This document shows, piece by piece, positions 12,946 through 24,880 of a stretch of DNA of 64,000 bases. Position 1 is the stretch's first letter; each line of letters starts with the position of its first letter. A program made the translations under genes and the position numbers. Source of the stretch: Lonicera japonica (lineage: Eukaryota > Streptophyta > Magnoliopsida > Dipsacales > Caprifoliaceae); assembly GCA_021464415.1 (NCBI GenBank), contig CM038471.1:36739234-36803233 (forward strand), in the 5' to 3' direction. The notes under the pieces are model-generated. The model saw only the letters and a program-made list of their open reading frames with translations, did no database searches and was not told the DNA's origin.

Positions 12946-13670
12946 TAGGGGTGTTTTCGGTTTCGGTCGGGGTAGAAACCAAGGCACCCTAAACCCAAAC
13001 CAAATATAAAAGTTCGGTTTTGGTTCGGTTTCGGTTTCTAAATCTTCGAAACCCAAACTCGAACCAAACTTTTCGGTTCGGTTTTGGTTCGGTTTTATTC
13101 GGTTTTACATATGTTTTTTTTTAAATCAATTTAACATTAAAATATAATACTAATAGTAATGTAATAATTATTTATATTCAAATTAAAGTGATTATTTTTT
13201 AGAAACAAGGAGCAACATATAAATACCATATTTTCTATTTAATTACAATTTTATTTGTACATTTGTAAGAATGAAACACATTAAATAAAATGATGAATTA
13301 TTTTTCTATCAAGTATGTGATAAAAAAATCTTAGCATTATGTAGTTAATTAAATAATAAACGCATGCATTAATGACTATTTTTTTAAGATTATCATAATA
13401 TGCAATTAATAAGAAATTTATTCTTATAAAAATGTCATCTTTTTTGTATTATAGTATAATTAACGTGTGCCCTTAAAGTATATATATTAACATTTATTTT
13501 TTCTTAGACATAATTCGGTTCGGTTCGGTTTAGTTCGGTTTTAAACTAGCTTACCCTAAACCCGAACCAAACTTTTCGGTTTCGGTTTTTTTTCGGTTCG
13601 GGGTTTTGCGGATTGGTCCGAATCAGTTCGGTTCGTTCGGTCGGTTTTCGGATTGACTTTAACACCCCTA
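12946..13670. mobile_element. Non-autonomous hAT element (8-bp TSD)
   Basis: This 725-bp element begins TAGGGGTGTT and ends AACACCCCTA, a perfect 10-bp terminal inverted repeat. Perfect 8-bp direct repeats GTTGCACA flank it at 12938-12945 and 13671-13678, the hAT hallmark. Both ends carry dense subterminal copies of TTCGGTT and its complement AACCGAA, the type of short repeated site hAT transposases bind. The centre is AT-rich and noncoding, so it needs a transposase from elsewhere. Confidence 0.9.
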
Positions 13671-13678
13671 GTTGCACA

Positions 13679-14757
13679 AATCTTGACAATTCCAAATCTT
13701 AGTATATGTTAGACCATTTAAAACGCTTCTCCCCTATTTTCTAAATATATTTATTATGTACATAACATTTCACTTATATTTTCGCGCGAGATGCCCGCTA
13801 TTCATTGAAGTGATCTATGTTAGCTTATGGCGTTCATATTGTTGTATGTACTTACGAATGGGAAATTCTCAATGTCTTTGGTGCAAAATAATTTATTAGT
13901 GTTGTGATTTATCATATGATACACATGGTGAGGATTTTGATTCACCATGTAAAAATGTGAAGTTGAATTGTGATCTGCTCTGACTTGGTTTTTGATAACA
14001 ATGCAGCACTTGTGCCACCCCTGAAGGGGAACCATTGTTAATTTGCTAATCAAATATTTGATTATTTTGCACTATAATTTTTTTATTTATACATTTTTAA
14101 CTATCAATAATTTATTTGTTTCACCATTCCGTCTAGGACGGGAGATACCTAGTATGATAATATAGCATAAAAGAATTAAGTATTGTATACGTGAGGCAAT
14201 GTTTTGCAAATCGTGTACAATTGAGTAGGCCAAGTCAAAAATAGATATATATGATCATATGCCCATTAAAATTTTAGTTGTTTAGGAGGCCCACTTTTCG
14301 GTTGAATTTTTCGATGAAATTGGTGGATATGATCTACTACTAATCACGGTGATCATCTTCAACAACTTTCATAAAAAAAATTCATCCATTTAACCCCTCA
14401 AAATGATTGGTCTCATTTAAGAACCAAAAAATTGGTCCTCTTTAAATCATATCCCTATATATAATACACATAGTTGACGAACTATTAAACTATTAACAAA
14501 ATTAGGTATTTTTGTCAATAACATAATTTAGTAGTCAAATTTTATGTTTCGTGCACAAAAACAAATTCACTCGCAGAGTATTTATTATATCAAAAGTAAA
14601 AACAAAACCACATACATGTAATAGCTATTTATAGCACACAATTTGTATCTACTCAAGCTTTAATTAGTAGACCAAAAAAAAGCTTTAATTCATGGTGAAT
14701 GTTTGAATTTTTAACAAAAATCTATATTTGAATTGGGGAATGAGATAAATTAGGAGT
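13679..14757. other. AT-rich intergenic DNA
   Basis: No gene or defined element seen. A 77-codon minus-strand frame at 13820-14053 has no recognisable domain and is probably chance. Confidence 0.5.
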
Positions 14758-14760
14758 AAC

Positions 14761-14850
14761 CATCAGACTTGACCCAGCAGTTACTGCCCTGAGTTTAGTT
14801 CTTGGGCCGACTGGGAGCTTCCCAGGTCGAACCCCGGCAGCTGCAAAAAC
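14761..14850 (+). mobile_element. Possible SINE-like tRNA-head fragment
   Basis: A GC-richer island with a B-box-like GGTCGAACCCC at 14825-14835 and a weakly A-box-like stretch upstream. It sits directly before a tandem array. Evidence is limited to these motifs; it could be chance. Confidence 0.25.
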
Positions 14851-14857
14851 ATTCTAT

Positions 14858-15140
14858 GGCCAGCAGTAATATGGTCCAAACTGGAAAAAAGATAAATTAG
14901 GATAATGGCCAGTAGTAATATGGTCCAATATGCGAAAAAGATAAATTAGGATAATGGCCAGTAGTGATATGGTCCAAACTACGAAAAAGATAAATTAGGA
15001 GTACTTTAATATAAAGACAATGTGATTGCTTTCGGATCAAACTGCAAAAAAGATAAATTAGGATAATGGCCAGCAGTAATATAATCCAAATTGCAAAAAA
15101 AGATAAATTAGGGGTACTTTAATATAAAGACAATGTGATT
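14858..15140. repeat. 49-bp tandem repeats plus a dispersed copy
   Basis: Units starting GGCCAGCAGTAATATGG or close variants begin at 14858, 14907 and 14956 (49-bp spacing), with a fourth at 15068 after an inserted segment. Each includes AAAAAGATAAATTAGG. A second motif containing GACAATGTGATTGCTTTCGG occurs twice (about 15018-15037 and 15130-15149), so two repeat families are interleaved. Confidence 0.85.
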
Positions 15141-15616
15141 GCTTTCGGATCAAATAAACTAGGATTTAATGTTTAATATTATTTAAAAATCAAATAGAGC
15201 AGAATTCTTTTTTTTTAAGAAATAGAGCAGAATTTAATGTCTAATATTATTTGAAGACCAAATGTAAGCATTAAATTCTAAAAACATCAAAATTTAATGC
15301 CAAAAGATTTCATGAATATTCATAGGATTTCAAAATTAATAAAATTTTCAAATATCGCTTTCGGATCAAATAAAGTAGGATTTAATGTTTAATATTATTT
15401 AAAAATCAAATAGAGCAGAATTCTTTTTTTAAAGAAATAGAGCAGAATTTAATGTCTAATATTATTTCAAGACCAAATGTAAGCATTAAATTCTAAAATA
15501 TCAAAATATAATGCCAAAAGATTTCATGAATATTCTTAGGATTTCACCAAATTTGAGCATAAAACAAATCTCGCATAATTCGTAGGATTTCAAAATTAAT
15601 AAAATTTTCAAATATC
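15141..15616. repeat. 216/260-bp tandem duplication
   Basis: Copy 1 (15141-15356) and copy 2 (15357-15616) both start GCTTTCGGATCAAATAAA and end AAATTTTCAAATATC. Copy 2 carries an extra segment of about 43 bases near 15541-15586. Identity is otherwise high. No coding content. Confidence 0.9.
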
Positions 15617-16042
15617 GATATTTACAGAAAGCTTCTATGTAAATAATGTGATTTACCAAATCATATATCAAAATCACATGAAAAGAACATAGCCTTAAGT
15701 AACGAATTGATAAATATTCGAAAAACCCTTTCATTCACACTTTTATAATTTTATTTATTCAAAATTATATTATACTATTACATAAATAGTGATAATAATT
15801 AGTCGAACAAACATTCAAACATAAAGATCAAATAAAGTAGAATTTTAACTCAAAAAAAATAAATTAAAGTATGATTGTAGTTTTTAACCAAAAACTAAAT
15901 AGAGTAGAATTTGAATTGAATAAAAATATTCCTAACCAAAAGATCAAATCAAATCAAATTTTAACTCAAACAAAATATAATCTGATTTATTTTTAACTAA
16001 CTGATAAATATTCAAATCAACCATTTCATTCATATTTTTACA

Positions 16043-16077
<35 letters not shown>

Positions 16078-17342
16078 CTAGCTGGACTCAAGGAGAATAT
16101 ATATCAAAAAACAAAATAAACCCAACGAGAATGTCGATGGATACTGCATATTAAGCATGAGCCCACTCATGACCTTTAATATTAAATTAATACAAAATAA
16201 TGTTTTAATAAAAAAACAAGCTAGGCCTAAATCAATGGTTGATTTTATTTCTATCAATGATATCTTGCAGTTAATCCACATCATTAAGTTAATTCGCGTT
16301 ACCTACTAAATTAATCTACGAATGTGGATAGACTGACAAAAAATATTATTGATTTAATTTTATAAATATTATTCTATTAATGATTTAATATTAAAAAATT
16401 CACTAGATTAATAAGTACATCCATTTTAATTAAATAAATAAAAATAGAAGCAATTAGTTTTAAGGACGAATATTCTTTTCTCTATATATTTAAGGACACG
16501 ACTTTTATACCAATACTTTAAGGTCCAAAGTTTTATTTAAAATATAAACTTTTAGGATAAATAATTAAAATTAAATTAATATAGCTACAAAACTAATTTA
16601 TATTATTGTTATTCTTATAATGTCACTATCATCTAATTGATTATTAAACTAATCTAAACTTTTAAATTTTTTGCTAGAAACTAATATCTATAAAATCAAA
16701 TTTGAAATTTAAATTTAAACAATCAAATAACTTCAAACAACTTAATTAATTACTAAAGTATAGAAAATGAAATGATTCAAAATTTAAATTTCAAAAATCA
16801 AAAAAAAATTAAACAACCTAATCGATTTGATTAGTAATTAACAATGGTGATTTTATTTCTATCCATGAAATTTGTCAGTCTATCCCTCTTTTTGGGTTTT
16901 ACTGAGATAATCTGTATTGCCCACTAAGCTTAACCATGTTGTTGGATAAACTTACAAAAATCAATATTGGCATAATTTTAAAAAAATAGTGATTCTTTTT
17001 AATTCAATTGTAAATTATCCAAAAAAATTTACTTCTATCCACCGTCATATAATATATCAAAAAGTAAACATAAATTGTATAATAAAATGATATTTCTAAT
17101 ATATATAATTTATTGTTAATTATATCCACTTTCCGGACTCGAGATTAGACTATAAGATTAAACTATAGTCTATGATTCACATTTGTTTTCAGAATTGAGA
17201 TTATACAATAATTCACATTAGTCTTGTAATAGTAATTCAACAGTAAGTAGAGTTTGAAACATTTGTAATACGTTTATAAAATTTAGTTCATACCTAGAAG
17301 TAAATTACAATAATAACTTTAATTACAGATGTATCATAGCAA
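15617..17342. other. AT-rich intergenic DNA with (TA)n
   Basis: No gene recognised. A pure TA-dinucleotide run spans about 16047-16075. Several short TTTAAGGAC motifs occur at 16455-16530 without a clear repeat unit. Confidence 0.55.
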
Positions 17343-17866
17343 ATAAGAAAACAAACATATATTATAATTGAATATTTTTCCTTTGACTTGAAATGATTGA
17401 GATTGAAGTAAACGATATTTGTTGCCTTCGGCTACTAATTTTTTTTTAGTTTCTTAAGTACAATTTTTCTTTATTTTTAGTTATTTAGAACCCTCATTGT
17501 ATAGAAAAATGAAAAAGAAAATATAAACTCATTTGTTGAAAAAAAATATTTGTTAGTATTATGATGTAGTAATATAAATTAATTCTGCCCAGTTTTGTAG
17601 TGTTGTATATTTTTTATGAATAATGAATCTATAGTACTTGTATCAATATACTTTTTAACAAATTAAGAAAATATATTATTAAGGAAGTATATTCTAATTA
17701 GGAAACTAATTGTAAAAGTAAATACATTTAAAAGGATTATTAATTGGTGGATATACTTCTTAATTTTTATAAGAAAGCTTTGAGAAATTTATTTCATTGT
17801 TAACATAAATCAAAGATGGATAAACTGCAAAAACCCACAGATAGAAATAAAATTACCCTAAATCAA
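17343..17866. repeat. Dispersed repeat related to the 61-kb hAT element
   Basis: About 500 bases here match 61376-61880 closely (shared phrases include ACTTGAAATGATTGAGATTG and ATTAATTGGTGGATATACTT). The distal copy is internal to a complete hAT-type element; here no terminal inverted repeats or target duplication remain, so this is an older, truncated relative. Confidence 0.8.
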
Positions 17867-19123
17867 TTAACTAAAATACACTTTCTAATTGAAGTTATCT
17901 TTTCTCTATTATTCTTTCATCTAATTTTATTCAATTGAGTTTAATTCGAGTGCAAAACAGATGAATTTTTTCATGAAACTTGGTGGAAATAATATCAATA
18001 ATGAGTATACCATCTTTACAAAATTTCATCAAAATTTTCAGTATAGAAGTGTGTGAGATCATCGTCTAAAATTTAACGGTAAAAAATGAATATAAGTATC
18101 AAAATTTTATCACGCCTAATTCCGGTTTGAATTTTATGATAAAATTTTGTGGAGATAATCTACTAATTATAGATATCATTTCCACCAAAATTTATAAAAA
18201 AAATCGTCCATTTAGCACTCGAACTAAACCATATTGAACGGAATCGAAAGGAAAGGATAATGAAAGGAGCCAAGTCTCACATAAATTACCCATAGGCCGG
18301 TGAATTTCCACCGTTTGTGCCCTTGACGGGTGGGATTCACCTGTCCTTTCCCATTTTACCATTTGCCTATAGTGTTTTTTGTCCCCGCAAATTTATAATA
18401 TAGTTTAAATTTTAGCAATCTCGTAATGGATGTTTTAAGGGGATAAAAAATTGTGTCTGAAATTTAAAATATGAATAATTGTTAATGCATTTGGTACGGA
18501 TTAGAAGATATATATTGTATTTGAACTATGATAGATATTGTTGTGCATAATTAGGAGTATCCAATCCATCCCTTTTCCTTTTAGAGGAATTTGCATAAAA
18601 GACAACAAAAATTACCAATAGGGCAATGATAGGTTATAATTACCAAAATTATGTACTTTTGGTAATTATTTACTAAAGTAACATGAAAATGTTAATTATT
18701 TACCAAATGGGCAGAATTTTTGTAAAACTTTCCTATTTTGCCCTTTTTATTATCTCTTATTTATTTATCTCTATCATCTGCAAAATACACAAAGGGCAAA
18801 GATTGTGCACTGAATTGAAATCTAACCAAGGAAAATAATAGAGAGACATGATATCAAAATATGATTTACTTTAGATAGATAAAATGTGGGCATCAACTAC
18901 ATTACCACCATGAGTAGGTAAATGAGAGATTTTAAGGATTTAGTCACCTCACCGCCACCTATACATTCAAACACATAAAATGTAAGTAAATTTTTTTAAA
19001 TGCATTACTCTGTTATAGAAACATGTGGTATTTCTCTAAACGATAAACACATTTCCCCCAACTTTGTTACCATACTTTGGCCACCCACTTGACCATTGTC
19101 ACATCGACCACCACTCCTGTTTA
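17867..19123. other. AT-rich intergenic DNA
   Basis: No gene or defined mobile element. Short related phrases (AATTTTATGATAAAATTT and similar) recur near 17960-18200 and suggest an old repeat. Confidence 0.5.
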
Positions 19124-19131
19124 CTTTCTCC

Positions 19132-19805
19132 AAAGGGTGTCCATCCGATCCGATCTGGTCCGGTCATTTTAAACCATCCACATCCGATCCAATCCGATGT
19201 CGGTTTTAAGTTTTAGCATCCAATCCAAACCAACACACTTTACCAATCAAATCCAATTAAATGTTGGATTGGATTGGTTTCGATCCGATACGATTAGGCG
19301 ATTAGAAGTTTAAAATAAGATATATTATATTCTTGAAATATTTAATTTTAATGTAAAACAAGACGTAAACTACTTGTAAATTAAATATAATCCGTTACAA
19401 ATAAAGTTCAAGTGTTCAACCAAATAGCTTCAAGTTAAAATGTCTATTGTCTAACAAAAAATACATAATTAAACCAAGTGACAAACCATATATGAATAAA
19501 CTAAATATTAAATAACAAATTAAAATTAAATGATTGAACAAAAGATCACTAGAAAGATATTTTAAATCTATAAAGTTTAAAGCCTTCAACTCTTCAAGTC
19601 ATCTATGAGGGAGAGACATGTGGCAACCCTAATAATAGATTGGATCGGATTGGGTCGGTTCCTATAGCACATCAAACCGAAATCGATCTAATTTTTCTCG
19701 ATTTTCAAATTTTGCATCCGATCCAATCCAATCCTCTATAAAACTAAGGAAAATGGATTGGATTGGATCGGTTCTTCGGTTTGGATTGGATTTTTAACAC
19801 CCCTA
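19132..19805. mobile_element. Non-autonomous hAT element, diverged
   Basis: This 674-bp element starts AAAGGGTGT and ends ACACCCCTA, a slightly decayed version of the terminal repeat of the 12946-13670 element. Flanks CTTTCTCC (19124-19131) and GTTTCTCC (19806-19813) match at 7 of 8 positions. Both ends are packed with GGATTGGAT and its complement ATCCAATCC in place of the TTCGGTT repeats of the other element, so it is a separate subfamily. The centre is noncoding and AT-rich. Confidence 0.8.
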
Positions 19806-19813
19806 GTTTCTCC

Positions 19814-20458
19814 CTCTAAAAAGGGAAATTCAAATCCTCCACTTTTGCTCCTACTTCACTACCCAAGGCCATTACCACCCTTGTTATTGTCTCTCTAAAA
19901 ATGGCCCAAATATTGTAGCTGGTGAACTACCATTTTTTCTATCCATCTACGATGACCTGAACATACTTCGAGAGAAAGAAAATTCAAATAAAGTCATTGG
20001 AATAGAACTCCGATAGTGGATTCTGTGACAAAAGGTTTTATCCGGGTATATCATTAGGGATGCTATAATAATTTAAAAAATTTAGACATTTTTTTTAATA
20101 CGGAAACCCATTTTGACATTATCTAATTTTTTTAGTTTATAAATTAGGTGAATAAAATTTTCAAGCCCTTTTTCTTAAAAAAAAGGAATTGCCTAAACAC
20201 AGTTTATAAAATATAAAATAATGCTTGTTTGTTATATTAATTTGTATATTCCTTTTCACTTTGAGATAATGAGCTCTAGGGTCTCGCTCCGTAATCGTTT
20301 ATGACTTTAAGGACAAATTCATGTTTAATAAAAGGAATTAGTACTAATTTTATAATTTGATTTTACAATAAGGACACTTTTCATAATATCAATTTATTTT
20401 AAGGAAAATAATAAATATTAATGGACAAATATACCCCTAAATAAACATCTTGCTGCAG
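19814..20458. other. Intergenic DNA left of the gene-fragment cluster
   Basis: No gene. A segment containing AAGGACAC (about 20370) has a weak inverted counterpart near 22130, on the other side of two gene fragments; see findings. Confidence 0.4.
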
Positions 20459-20546
20459 ATTTCTTCTCTGCTCCACTGGTTCTGCCGATTCCGTCTTCTC
20501 TAAAGCCATCAAAGCCGTTGCTCAAATCATTGGCAAACCCGAAAGC
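20459..20546 (+). pseudogene. MIF/tautomerase-like exon fragment
   Basis: After an acceptor-like TTGCTGCAG, an 88-bp open segment ends at a GT donor (20547). It translates to DSVFSKAIKAVAQIIGKPES, which resembles from memory the first-exon end of plant MIF/D-dopachrome tautomerase-like proteins (AKIIGKPES), including the splice position. The upstream catalytic proline start and the later exons were not found. It is therefore an isolated relic, possibly captured by a transposon together with the GH9 fragment 1.1 kb away. Homology rests on about 20 residues. Confidence 0.45.
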
Positions 20547-21096
20547 GTAATCCCCTTCTCTCTTTATACATTTATATAAATTCATTCTATTCGTTTTATT
20601 TATTTATCAAAGGCGATAGAATAAGTACGCAAGCATTCGCATACGTTTGGCTCGAACAAAGTATAAAATAAGAAGCTACTGAAGAAGGAACTAGAAGGGG
20701 AGGGGGGAGTTCTCGGAAAAACTAAAGAATATTACCTTTTAAGGAGAACTAGTCTTTGAGGGAAGAAGGATGAGAGCAATGAGAACGAATCATTATTACT
20801 ATTATTATTATTATTATTATAGGAGAGTGAACAAGGTTATGATAAAACAACAGACAACATTGAGTTTGAGAGAGAGAAAAATAAAAATGGCCGGCGGAAT
20901 AGCATACATCAGTTTAGCCTATCGTCCAAGTATCTCTCCACAAATCGGATAAAATATCTACGCTCAAGTTAAAATTGCAGGTTATTATCCATAACACACA
21001 CACTCTGTATAGATATGTGTGTGTGTATGTATAGGTGACCAACTTATAACAGAGAGCACGCAATTGTGTAGAGAAGATATGGGTTCCCCTGTTTGA
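20547..21096. other. Intergenic DNA with (ATT)n
   Basis: Holds a (ATT)n microsatellite at about 20790-20820 and a GT-rich run at about 21014-21030. The 60-codon frame at 20770-20952 is mostly the translated microsatellite and is not a credible gene. Confidence 0.55.
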
Positions 21097-21622
21097 ACAT
21101 TTAGCACCTTCTGGTTGATGCATAGCAAGTGCTCCAGGTGGTGCTAAGTGCATTTAGCACCTTCTGGTTATTGTTCAGAAGGTGCTAAATGCATTTAGCA
21201 CCTTCTAGTTGTGCATTTAGCACCTTCTGGTTATTGTTCAGAAAGTGCTAAACGCATTTAGCACCTTCTGGTTGGTGCTAAATGCATTCTAGTTGTTGTT
21301 CAGAAGGTGCTAAATGCATTTAGCACCTTCTGGTTGTGGTGCTAAATACATTTAGCACCTTCTGGTTGGTGCTAAATGCATTATGGTTGTTGTTCGGTTG
21401 TGGTGCTAAATGCATTTAGCACCTTTTAGTTGTTGTTCAGAAGGTACTAAATGCATTTAGCACCTTCTGGTTGGTGCTAAATGCATTATAGTTGTTGTTC
21501 AGTTGTGGTGCTAAATGCATTTAACACCTTCTGGTTGGTGCTAAATGAATTATAGTTGTTGTATAGAAGGTGCTAAATGCATTTAGCACCACAACCAGAA
21601 AGTGCTGAATGCATTTAGCACT
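21097..21622. repeat. Palindromic minisatellite array
   Basis: About 526 bp made of variants of CATTTAGCACCTTCTG and its reverse complement CAGAAGGTGCTAAATG, separated by GTTGTTGTT spacers. Where two half-sites abut they form near-perfect palindromes; that at 21301-21332 is perfect over 32 bp, with similar ones near 21177 and 21439. Unit lengths and orders vary, so it is a rearranged array. It lies immediately upstream of a GH9 gene remnant. It could form hairpins or be an expanding satellite seed. Confidence 0.9.
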
Positions 21623-21657
21623 TATTAAAATAACTATACCATTACATTGTTAAATGA

Positions 21658-22095
21658 CCCGGGGGTTGTAATATGCAACATACGATAGCCTTATCCTTTC
21701 TTCTCCTTACCTGCTCTCGCTATTTAAGAAGTGCTAAGAGGGTGATACATTGTGGTAACATTGTTGTCACTCCATTTCGTCTTGTACATTTAGCTAGAGC
21801 GCAGGTATATATATTAACAATTAATAGCCATATATGTATATATTAAAGGACGATATATCTTAATTAATTAATTTTGATATATGATGGAATTAATTGGGCG
21901 GTGCAGGTTGATTATATACTGGGGAAGAATCCGATGAATATGTCGTATATGGTGGGATTTGGGAAAAAGTATCCAAACAGGATACATCATTGAGCCTATT
22001 CATTGCCTTCAATTGATCAGCATCCACAACATATCCAGTGCAAAGATATGACACCATATTTCATAGGCAATAATAGTAATCCCAACAAGCTAATT
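21658..22095 (+). pseudogene. GH9 endo-1,4-beta-glucanase remnant (two exons)
   Basis: Glycoside hydrolase family 9 enzymes cut beta-1,4-glucans in plant cell walls. Segment 21658-21804 translates through NMQHTIALSFLLLT, RYLRSAKRVIHCGN and PFRLVHLARAQ, ending at a GT donor (21805). After acceptor GTGCAG, segment 21907-22095 gives [19 protein letters not shown] then YPNRIHH, matching the conserved QVDYILG...RIHHRG block. The residue after RIHH is a TGA stop (21991-21993) where the family has Arg; the frame then runs on through SLPSIDQHP and NSNPNKLI. The catalytic C-terminal Asp/Glu region and all upstream exons are absent. This is a clear relic. Confidence 0.85.
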
Positions 22096-22110
22096 TTTAT
22101 AAGGAAATGA

Positions 22111-23284
22111 TATTAATGTCTTTTTTGTACAGTGTCCTTAATTTACACGGCTAATTTTTAAATGTCCTTTATAATTATGTTATTATTAGAATAAGCCCTA
22201 ATGCCTAATTGCCCCTTTCACTTTCTCTTTGACTACAAAGAAATTGCGTGAGCTAAACTGTAAATTGATAGATTAAAAAAAATCATTTTATTCAACAATT
22301 ACTTTATGATTTTATTAGCTCTTTCGACGATCTTCCTAAAAATGGCTTATGGAGTTAGTATGCGTTTTTGAAGCATATATGCATGCTTTGATTAAATTCA
22401 TATGCTTTGAATTTTGTGTTTTTGAAGCATATGTGCTACAATTAAAAACCTATTTTTGTATGCGTTAATTTGCAATTGTTCTTACTTTCTTACAAGTGAT
22501 TGATTATATTAGATTCAATTAATTAAGTTGTTTAAGATTGATTATGGATTGCTTTTACCTTTCAATAGCCTAAAATATTATTAAACCTACAACAAAAATT
22601 ATCAACAAAGTGTTAGCCATTTTACGGGAATCTTTTTGTGTGTAATATTTTTCCTAATTAGTTACCAACATTGCCCAATTAGGTACCATATTGTATATGA
22701 ATGTATTTATAGATATTCACATATGTATTAGATTTAATGTGTACAATTAAGATTGGTAAAAAAAGAATTCATAAATTGGTTTACGGGGGCTTTTTTTTTG
22801 TCTAATCTTTTGTCCAGTTAAATACCAAATTTATCCAATTTAGTATCTCATCATACACGAATGTTTCTATATATATTCACTTATATACCAATTTTATTAG
22901 GTAAAATTATGACCAGTACAAAAAAAAATTATAAAATCATCATTTTTAAATAAAATAGATTAATGAAAGCCATATACTAACCGTGGATAAGACAGAAAAA
23001 AAAAAGTTAGAAAAATATGTAACTCCTCTGCCTTAATTTACATGATAGCACCCGTAATTAAGACCTGGAGTGTTATTAACCCATCTTAGTAGGACTAAAG
23101 CATGTGTATAAGAAGAATATAAATCAACAACAATATGTATATCAAGCAACGACAAGTGTGGGGTACAAAAATAATACTATAACTTGTAAACATGCATCAT
23201 AGATATACATGGCCAAACCATATGAACAACAAAAATATAAACAGTCTTTGAATTACCCGTGACTTCCCGGACAAATATATATTC
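22111..23284. other. Intergenic DNA with a dispersed tandem repeat
   Basis: No gene. The part 22610-22995 belongs to the repeat family listed separately; the rest is AT-rich with no features I can support. Confidence 0.5.
22610..22995. repeat. Tandem repeat family, relative of 45913-46216
   Basis: Two diverged units of about 165 bp contain the motif GTCCAGTTAAATACCAA or a variant, followed by an ACATTAG/ATTTTAT-like tract and GTACAA. The same arrangement, ending in a matching segment with GATTAATGAA, recurs at 45913-46216. This looks like the internal part of an unidentified mobile element. Confidence 0.65.
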
Positions 23285-24880
23285 ATTGCAAAAATAAACC
23301 GTATCAGAGCTTCTATTTTGTCCCTGATTCCGTCGCCTCTTTGTCCTCATGAGACTCGTGAGTACCTGTAATATTTTAAGAGAACGGGGTGAGCTATATG
23401 CTCAGTAGGGGTAAGTAATAACAAAAGCATCACGTGTAAAATACTTATCAGTTTAAAATCATATGTTCAGTAAACAATGCATGCATATGCCAATGCAAGT
23501 TACCTCTCTTGTGTCAACTTTAAAATCATGTAGCTAAAATATATCAATGCTGAACCAGAGTGTAACATACCGCCCGAGAGAATAATCCAATAGTGATCAT
23601 AAACTGGTCCATCGACCACAAAGAATATCGTGAAATCATAATCGAGTCGGACCACAAGTCCACCAATGATAACATAACAACAGAACCATCAGTGCCTTGC
23701 CGTTGCCTAGATTTCGGGCTATTCACCACTAGCTCTAGATGGCTGACGTTTTGTTGCCCCCGGAGGTTTAAAGTTTTTCAACCTAAGGGCACCAGGTCCT
23801 ACTTATTTTCATACCAGCATGCACAAATCAATACATCATCCTTTCACCGTCGAAAGGCCACAATAGAATCGTATTCGGATCCATATTAGGATCATATCAC
23901 ATCCAGAATAATATAAAAATCACAATCAGCTTCTCTTCATCATGTTAAGAGATATACGCCCAATAAAACATGCCATAAGGATAATCTGAATATGCCAAAA
24001 GATCTCCAAATGTTTGGTTAATACAATGGTGATATGTATAGTATGCAAACATGCTATTTCATGAATACACCAAGCATTCTATGCCATATCCACTCAAATA
24101 AATCCTACTCCATATCTCTTGTTGTGTATAAACCATCAGCAAATTAATTTTTTTAACAAATAACATTCACACAACCAAGAGATACCTTGTATAGTTCAGA
24201 TAATACTTTACAGCAAGTGTGTATGGCATATCTTGCCTTAAATCATACAAATATAACCATAATAGTCATAAAACATCATAGGTTTCCTTACACATGAATT
24301 TTCAAACAAAAACAAGTCAAATATAATGATTATCAAGCTATAAAATTATTTTATCGAGTTTTGGAAGTAAAAGAACCCTTACCTCGAGTTATTAACGAAG
24401 AAGAAGAAGGAAAATTGATGTTCCAAGCTGCTCTCAAAGGATTCCTAAGGAAGAAGATGATGAATAGTGAATAAGAAGAGGATTGGAGTGATCTGGAACC
24501 TTATTAATCTTCGATCGCGAGTGAAAAATAAATAAGAATCGCTTAAGAACTCTCTAAAGGTGTGTGGAAGGTCTTGGGTAAAAAATGAGAGAAAAAGTGG
24601 ATAAACGCACTTAACGTGGGTTAAGTCAATGCACTGTTCCGTATGGCGAATTGGTATGCCAAAAATAGAGTACCGGTCTGCAGTGTAAATTTTTTCCAAT
24701 TTTTATATGCCCGACCGGTATGCCAAAACTCGCATACAGGTCCGCAACTAAACTTTCTCCCAAAATTCATACGCCGGACCGATATTCTAAAAATCCAATA
24801 CCAGTCTGCGAGTAAACTTTTTTCTATATTATTTTGGCCATAAATTCTCACTTGGTACTCCGATTGAGACAATCTTTATA
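23285..24880. mobile_element. Possible Ty3/Gypsy-derived noncoding fragment
   Basis: The motif GGGGTGAGCTATATGCTCAG (23379-23398) and its surroundings resemble, from memory, noncoding parts of plant Gypsy retroelements. There is no gag or pol frame and no paired LTR inside the window, so neither edges nor orientation are certain. A 98-codon frame at 23593-23889 has no recognisable domain. Confidence 0.35.
24640..24830. repeat. Three degenerate ~63-bp tandem units
   Basis: Three successive units carry variants of ACCGGTATGCCAAAA followed by TACCGGTCTGCAG-like text and an AAACTTTTT-rich end. They lie inside the possible Gypsy-derived segment and create short spurious reading frames on both strands. 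Confidence 0.7.

Noticed and set aside
21097..21622. CRISPR-like array
   Set aside because: Plant context, variable unit length and no unique spacers; it is a palindromic minisatellite.
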